A stretch of DNA of 23,252 nt. Origin: Candidatus Cloacimonadota bacterium. GTDB taxonomy: Bacteria > Cloacimonadota > Cloacimonadia > Cloacimonadales > Cloacimonadaceae. The notes under the pieces were generated by a model. The model did no database searches. It had not been told where the DNA came from and saw only the letters and a list, made by a program, of their open reading frames with translations. The stretch spans positions 1 through 23,252 of the forward strand of contig JALOBT010000039.1 in assembly GCA_023228125.1 (NCBI GenBank), read 5' to 3'. A program made the position numbers and the translations under genes. Numbering within the stretch: the first letter of the stretch is position 1; each line of letters begins with the position of its first letter. This document shows positions 19,326 through 23,252 of the stretch, one piece after another.

Positions 19326-19354
19326 TTGACAGGATTCGAACTGTGAATGATACT
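19326..19354 (+). promoter_or_regulatory. Possible sigma-70-type promoter of the WD40-caspase gene
   Basis: TTGACA (19326-19331) is followed, after 17 bases, by GATACT (19349-19354). The -35 box matches consensus fully and the -10 box moderately (4 of 6). It lies about 100 bases before the GTG start. Promoter grammar in this lineage is not known to me, so this is tentative. Confidence 0.35.
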
Positions 19355-19452
19355 GATTTCTATGATAAATTACTGTAATAATTAATGCAAAGAGCATAGG
19401 GATACTGCTGGATTTGGCAAAGATATCTGTGCTTCTTAAAGCTGGAGGAATA

Positions 19453-22446
19453 GTGAAAAAGCTTCTTACTATGATGGTGCTGCTGCTGGTGGCGGTGCTG
19501 AGCGCACAAAGCATCCCGGAAACCCTGGCGCAGATCGAGACGGCCAAGGCCGAGCTGGCGTCCAACGAAAAGATTGTCGAGCAAAAAATAGCTGAGCTGA
19601 GGGCATCCAATCCGCTGTTTGCACCTCAGGATACATTTGAATCCGATTTTGAGTATCTGGCCCGGCTCACTCAGGCCTCTCCCCAGATCGAACGCATCCG
19701 CAAACAGTATCTGGACGACATTTGGCTCAAGCTCAATAAGCTACGTTCCAGAACCTGGGAGACTCAGAATATCACAGTCACATTTGGCCAATATGAGCCG
19801 AATTCCCAAGTTTGGGACATCTCTGTGCGGCACAACGAACATCAAAAAGAGCTGCATGAGCTGAAGGAAAGCATTGAAAGAACCACCGCCAAGACGATCA
19901 ATGACAATCAAAGCCGCCTCCTGATCAAGGGAACCCTCACGGTGGACCTGGCGGACCGGATTGGCCTGGCCAAGCTGCTGATCCGTGATCCGGTTACCGC
20001 ATTTGAAATCAAGCATGACTTTCATCCCATTCAAAAGTTTGAGGGTAAGGCAGTGGTCTTTAGCCCAAACGGCAAGCTCTTGGCGATAAATAGAACATGG
20101 AGCGTCATTATTTATGATCTTGAGACCCGGCAGGAAATTGCGGAGTTTAGGCAGGACAATAATGGAGTGGCTTCTTTCGCTTTCAGCCCGGATGGCAAAT
20201 CTTTGGCCATGGCGTTTGAAAACCACACCCCCTTGGTGTTCAATATCGAGACCCGTCAGCAGAGTGCGGAGTTTGAGGTTGACAGTTCAGTATCCTCTGT
20301 CGCTTTTAGCCCGGATGGCAAGTTTCTGGCCTTAGGGTCTTGGGACAGTAAAGCCTTGATCTTCAATCTTGAGACCCGTCAGCAGGTCGCAGAGCTTAAG
20401 TGTAGCAGTTATGTGTTTTGTGTCAACTTCAGCCCGGATGGCAAGTTTCTGGCCGCGGGATGTGGTGAGGGATATTCCAGTAAAGCCTTGATCTTCAATC
20501 TCGAGACTCGTCAACAGATTGCGGAGTTTAAGCATGGCAATGATGTGAATTCTGTAGTCTTCAGCCCGGATGGTAAGTTTCTGGCCACAGGGTGTTGGGA
20601 CAAAAAAGCCCGGATCTTCGATCTGGCCACAAACAAAGAAAAATCCTCTTTTGAGCATGGTAAATATGTCGTCTGGTCTCCTGTGGGCAATTACTTTGCC
20701 TGTAGCGGGAATAAGAAGACCCAGATCATGGACCTTAGCACCGGAAGTCAGCACTATCTGTATGACGTGGAAGGCGATCTGTCCTTCAGCCCGGACGGAC
20801 GCTTTTTGGCCATAGGGGATGCCATCTACAGGACTATGATCACCGCCGAAGGCAGCGAAGGGGAAAAGCTCATTTCCCGTCCTCCGCAACTAATTGCCAG
20901 TGTAGAATTTAACGAGCCTTCCGGCAATAGATTCCTGGATGCTCTGGAACAGGGCAGTCTCAAACTGAGCGTGTCCAATTCCGGCCAGGGTGAAGCTGCC
21001 GGAATCACCGTCAAGCTGGACCCCGCCAAGATCTCCGGATTGAACTATCTCAATGGTTTCATTGCCGGCATTCCGGCTGGAAAGACGGTCACCTTGGACA
21101 TTCCCCTGGAAGCATATATAGACGTCCAGGACGGCACCCACAGCCTCAATATCAGCTTTGAAGAAGCCAATGGCTTTCCTCCCGCGCCGCTGCAGATCAC
21201 CTTCAGCACCCGGGCTTACAAGAGGCCGGAGCTCTATATCTCAGAAACTGGGATAGATGATAGCAACAAAAATGGCAAGATTGAGGCCGGAGAAATGATC
21301 GAGCTTACCTTGCGCATCCGCAATAGAGGCGAAGGCCCGGCCAGCGGAGCCTATGCCAAGTTTTACAATGGAGAAAATGTTTTCATCACCGAAAAGCATC
21401 CCAAGACTCAAGCCCTGAATGAACTGAAATCCGGCCAGAGCGTGGATTTGCCTCTGGAAATCTTTATCAATGAACGCTGCGGCAACGAGATTCCGCTCTA
21501 TGTGGATCTCACTGAAGCCACCGGTCTGGCCACGGTGAACAAGCTGAGAGTTCCTATCACCAAGTCCGATGCCACCCGCGAGATTTCCAGAGTGGTGGTC
21601 ACAGGCGTGGACGCAAAATATACGCCCGATAATCCCGCTGCCCTGAACATCGATGTGGAGCAGGATATCCCCACTGCCAAAGAGCAGCGTTTGTCCGACT
21701 ATGCGGTGATCTTTGGGGTGGAGCAATATCCCAGCCCTGTGCCCCGTGCCATCTACGCGGGCCGTGATGCCACCTGGTTCCGGGAATATGCCCTCAAAAC
21801 CCTGGGTATCCCGGAAAGCAACGTCTATTTCCGGGTCAACGAAGCTGTCACCAAAAACGAATTTGACAAGATCTTCGGCCGTTCCGGATGGTTGGATCTG
21901 AGGGCACAAGCAGATTCTCGGGTTTACTTCTTCTTCAGCGGGCATGGCATCCCCTCGGAAGGCGAATCCAAAGCCTATGTCCTTCCCTATGATGGTGATC
22001 CGAATTATGCAGCACTCACCGCTTATCCCTTGCAGAATGTTTATGATGGTTTGAGCCAACTCAAGTCCAGCCAGAACTTCGTATTTCTGGATGCCTGTTT
22101 CACCGGTATGGCCAGAGAAAACCACTCCCTTTATGCCACGTCCAGACCTGTGTATATGGCTGGCGAAAAGCTGGATGTTCCCGCCAAAGTAAACGTCCTG
22201 AGCGCCAGTGATAGCAAGCAGATGTCAAACGCCTGGCCCGAAAAGCAACACGGCCTCTTTAGCTATTTCTTGCTGAAGGGGATGCAGGGCAGTGCCGATG
22301 CAAATAATGACAAACAACTCACTGTGGCAGAATTGAATGCGTATCTGAGCAGGGAAGTTCCGCCCCAGGCCGGACGGCTGGACAAAGAACAGAATCCGCA
22401 GTTCAGCGGATCAATGCAGGAGGCTGTGTTGATTGAGTATAATTAG
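19453..22446 (+). CDS. Exported WD40-repeat caspase-like (peptidase C14) protein with Ig-like and EF-hand-like parts
   Basis: I place the start at GTG 19453: GGAGG lies at 19444-19448 and a signal peptide begins there (VKKLLTMMVLLLVAVLSA|QS), giving 997 residues. An alternative in-frame start 13 codons earlier lacks both. Order of parts by residue: signal peptide 1-18; charged helical, possibly coiled-coil region about 21-165; seven WD40-like blades about 200-463, most carrying FSPDGK(F/S)LA; an Ig/CARDB-like domain about 470-590; a second about 595-720; a caspase fold from about 749 (YAVIFGVEQY). His831 in FFFSGHG and Cys882 in FLDACFTG form the expected dyad, 51 residues apart, so the peptidase could be active. 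EF-hand-like loops occur at 603-614 (D-S-N-K-N-G-K-I-E...E) and 949-960 (D-A-N-N-D-K...E). Bacterial WD40-caspase fusions are known as a broad class, but their substrates are mostly unknown. Export to the periplasm or beyond is inferred from the signal peptide. Cell-death or defence roles are only possible. Confidence 0.85.
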   Translation: MKKLLTMMVLLLVAVLSAQSIPETLAQIETAKAELASNEKIVEQKIAELRASNPLFAPQDTFESDFEYLARLTQASPQIERIRKQYLDDIWLKLNKLRSRTWETQNITVTFGQYEPNSQVWDISVRHNEHQKELHELKESIERTTAKTINDNQSRLLIKGTLTVDLADRIGLAKLLIRDPVTAFEIKHDFHPIQKFEGKAVVFSPNGKLLAINRTWSVIIYDLETRQEIAEFRQDNNGVASFAFSPDGKSLAMAFENHTPLVFNIETRQQSAEFEVDSSVSSVAFSPDGKFLALGSWDSKALIFNLETRQQVAELKCSSYVFCVNFSPDGKFLAAGCGEGYSSKALIFNLETRQQIAEFKHGNDVNSVVFSPDGKFLATGCWDKKARIFDLATNKEKSSFEHGKYVVWSPVGNYFACSGNKKTQIMDLSTGSQHYLYDVEGDLSFSPDGRFLAIGDAIYRTMITAEGSEGEKLISRPPQLIASVEFNEPSGNRFLDALEQGSLKLSVSNSGQGEAAGITVKLDPAKISGLNYLNGFIAGIPAGKTVTLDIPLEAYIDVQDGTHSLNISFEEANGFPPAPLQITFSTRAYKRPELYISETGIDDSNKNGKIEAGEMIELTLRIRNRGEGPASGAYAKFYNGENVFITEKHPKTQALNELKSGQSVDLPLEIFINERCGNEIPLYVDLTEATGLATVNKLRVPITKSDATREISRVVVTGVDAKYTPDNPAALNIDVEQDIPTAKEQRLSDYAVIFGVEQYPSPVPRAIYAGRDATWFREYALKTLGIPESNVYFRVNEAVTKNEFDKIFGRSGWLDLRAQADSRVYFFFSGHGIPSEGESKAYVLPYDGDPNYAALTAYPLQNVYDGLSQLKSSQNFVFLDACFTGMARENHSLYATSRPVYMAGEKLDVPAKVNVLSASDSKQMSNAWPEKQHGLFSYFLLKGMQGSADANNDKQLTVAELNAYLSREVPPQAGRLDKEQNPQFSGSMQEAVLIEYN
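20050..20840 (+). repeat. Seven WD40-like repeats with near-identical DNA in the middle blades
   Basis: Blades recur every 120-132 bases. The 24-base segment at 20308-20331 recurs identically at 20431-20454 and with one change at 20563-20586. A further 39-base segment at 20347-20385 recurs at 20479-20517 with three changes. Such similarity at DNA level points to recent internal duplication or gene conversion. Confidence 0.8.
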
Positions 22447-22549
22447 TGCGAGAGCCCGTAGCACTGGCTTCAGCCGGTTCGTGTAGTAAAAAAGAATAGT
22501 CACACGGATTGTGCGGATCGAGCGGATTTACACGGATAAGGTAGCTACA

Positions 22550-22640
22550 GGATTGCAGGCGTCCCCGCCTGCAGAGCTGGGGGTGGGCTGCTTCCTCTTT
22601 GACAACAAGCCTGCTTTCTTTTATCAAGGTCTGTGGCCTT
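22550..22640 (+). repeat. 91-bp direct repeat, copy A
   Basis: This segment matches 22787-22877 with 7 differences in 91 bases. The last 70 bases differ at only two positions. It contains a hairpin, TGCAGGCG (22554-22561) with CGCCTGCA (22566-22573). It probably belongs to a dispersed intergenic repeat family. Confidence 0.8.
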
Positions 22641-22786
22641 GTTCTACACGAAACGTTTCGAATCCAGCACGCACCAGCTGAAGCTGATTGAGCGGCCGGC
22701 TGAAGCCAGCGTTACTTACCAAAGTGGAGCCTTCTTGCGAAAACCAGGAGGACTGCTGGATTGGATGCGTCTCGCGTCCAGTTGCT

Positions 22787-22877
22787 GGATTGCAACCGTC
22801 CTCGTTTGCAGAGCTGGGGGTGGGCTGCTTCCTCTTTAATAACAAGCCTGCTTTCTTTTATCAAGGTCTGTGGCCTT
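22787..22877 (+). repeat. 91-bp direct repeat, copy B
   Basis: Second copy of the repeat at 22550-22640, 237 bases downstream. The hairpin at its start is partly conserved: one G-C pair of copy A is replaced by A-T (compensated), and one pair is lost. Confidence 0.8.
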
Positions 22878-22879
22878 CA

Positions 22880-22899
22880 GGCATTCCCCCATTTTTTAT
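22880..22899 (-). repeat. Right copy of 20-nt exact inverted repeat
   Basis: Reverse complement of 19293-19312, directly after direct-repeat copy B. The two copies span 3,607 bases and contain only the WD40-caspase gene and non-coding DNA; no transposase is present. Confidence 0.75.
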
Positions 22900-23025
22900 C
22901 AAAGCCTGATTATGACCTGGTCTTGGCTTCTTATCTGAAATTTCGTCCCTACAGGACTCGTTTTTCGTGTTTTTCCGATCAGTTTTTTTCTTTCTCCCTC
23001 TCTTTGGAGTCTTGATCATGTCTTT

Positions 23026-23074
23026 ATCTATCCTTAATCAAGCGTTAATTGTTAACGCTTGATTAAGGCTAGAT
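23026..23074. promoter_or_regulatory. Long perfect-stem hairpin near window end
   Basis: A 17-bp perfect stem (23032-23048 with 23052-23068, loop TTG) extends outward by five more pairs past a single mismatch. The stem is moderately AT-rich and no T-run follows on the plus strand (AGATTAATGG), so a plain forward terminator is not evident. It could be an operator, a processed leader, a terminator for a minus-strand transcript entering from outside the window, or an element end. A small inverted repeat CTGTCC-T-GGACAG follows at 23089-23101. Confidence 0.55.
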
Positions 23075-23252
23075 TAATGGGTGATAGACTGTCCTGGACA
23101 GGCAAGAAGCTATGGATAAAACTGTTTTTTACGACAGGCCACGAAAGGCCTTGGAGTTTACATGAAAAACCAGCCGGGGATTTGACGTACTGTCCCTATC
23201 AGGCGAATTTGCCTTGTTTAAAACAAGTGGTATGTTAGAGATTATTTTACAG

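Larger units (their letters stand above)
18769..19452. other. AT-rich divergent intergenic region
   Basis: This region separates the divergent DUF4389-like and WD40-caspase genes. It holds a small hairpin (AGCTATTT 18808-18815 with AAATAGCT 18820-18827), an inverted repeat TGCAGA (19229-19234) with TCTGCA (19241-19246), an inverted pair based on TGGTAGATTT and AAATCTACCA (about 19047 and 19207), one end of a 20-nt inverted repeat shared with the far side of the caspase gene, and a possible promoter. No convincing gene was found; the minus-strand frame at 19140-19610 is antisense to the caspase gene. Confidence 0.6.
22447..23252. other. Repeat-rich non-coding tail of the window
   Basis: No convincing gene was found; small minus-strand frames (22403-22627, 22624-22845) lie within the repeats and look accidental. 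Contents: CTGGCTTCAGCCGG (22464-22477) and its inverse (22696-22709); four GGAT motifs at 9-10 base spacing (22506-22537); a 91-base direct repeat (22550 and 22787); palindrome CGAAACGTTTCG (22649-22660); the right copy of the caspase-flanking inverted repeat; a 23-base pyrimidine tract (22983-23005); and a long hairpin (23026-23074). A GGAG with ATG at 23162 opens a frame of only seven codons. Confidence 0.6.

Noticed and set aside
19140..19610. Minus-strand frame of 156 codons beside the caspase start
   Set aside because: Its first part is antisense to the caspase signal-peptide region, and the product is a low-complexity Ser/Ile-rich shadow.
21241..22125. Minus-strand open frame of 294 codons
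   Set aside because: It lies opposite the Ig-like and caspase domains, which carry clear conserved motifs on the plus strand.
22403..22845. Two small minus-strand frames of 74 and 73 codons
   Set aside because: Both run through the direct and inverted repeats and have no ribosome site; they arise from the repeat sequence.
22983..23005. 23-base pyrimidine-only tract as a triplex-forming element
   Set aside because: It has no mirror symmetry that I can see, and the surroundings are generally T-rich.

Overview
The window looks like a chromosomal segment of an uncultured Gram-negative bacterium, most likely of the Cloacimonadota (or a related FCB-superphylum lineage). This is inferred from the style of the two giant secreted proteins: stacked choice-of-anchor J, ASH, CARDB, fibronectin-III-like and carboxypeptidase-regulatory-like modules, and in one case a C-terminal FlgD/type-IX-sorting-like module with an NPFNPET motif. 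No rRNA, tRNA, CRISPR array or transposase gene was recognised.

Layout. Positions 1-964 hold no confidently recognisable gene, but contain a perfect 30-bp palindrome and a weak small reading frame. Positions 965-7534 encode a giant secreted modular protein interrupted by one in-frame TAA at 1172-1174, directly after its signal peptide region. A hairpin terminator follows. Positions 7741-16042 encode a paralogous giant secreted protein, disrupted near its C-terminus by what looks like two successive reading-frame shifts (about 15190 and 15265). The last approximately 255 residues, including the sorting/anchor module, are therefore in another frame. A 13-bp-stem terminator at 16081-16110 separates it from the convergent typA/bipA GTPase gene (16160-17968, minus strand). 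Upstream of typA, on the same strand, lies a small membrane-protein gene with two DUF4389-like repeats (18184-18768), with its own hairpin terminator. After a 680-bp AT-rich intergenic stretch comes a plus-strand gene (19453-22446) for an exported multidomain protein: signal peptide, helical region, seven WD40-like blades, two Ig/CARDB-like domains, a caspase-like (C14) domain with intact His/Cys dyad, and two EF-hand-like loops. The last 800 bp are non-coding and rich in direct and inverted repeats.

How the parts relate. typA/bipA is a housekeeping translation GTPase and anchors the region as chromosomal. The two giant proteins are paralogues built from the same module set, probably cell-surface or secreted adhesion/scaffold proteins. 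They share a module with a [VI]G[DE]G-type start that I count seven times across the pair. The WD40-caspase gene is flanked by a 20-nt exact inverted repeat (19293-19312 and 22880-22899), so it might be a separate insertion. Nothing in the sequence links it functionally to the adhesins.

Main candidates for a second look: the exported WD40-caspase and its flanking inverted repeats, the seven-copy module family, and the independent disruption of both giant genes (real pseudogenisation, sequence error, or recoding).
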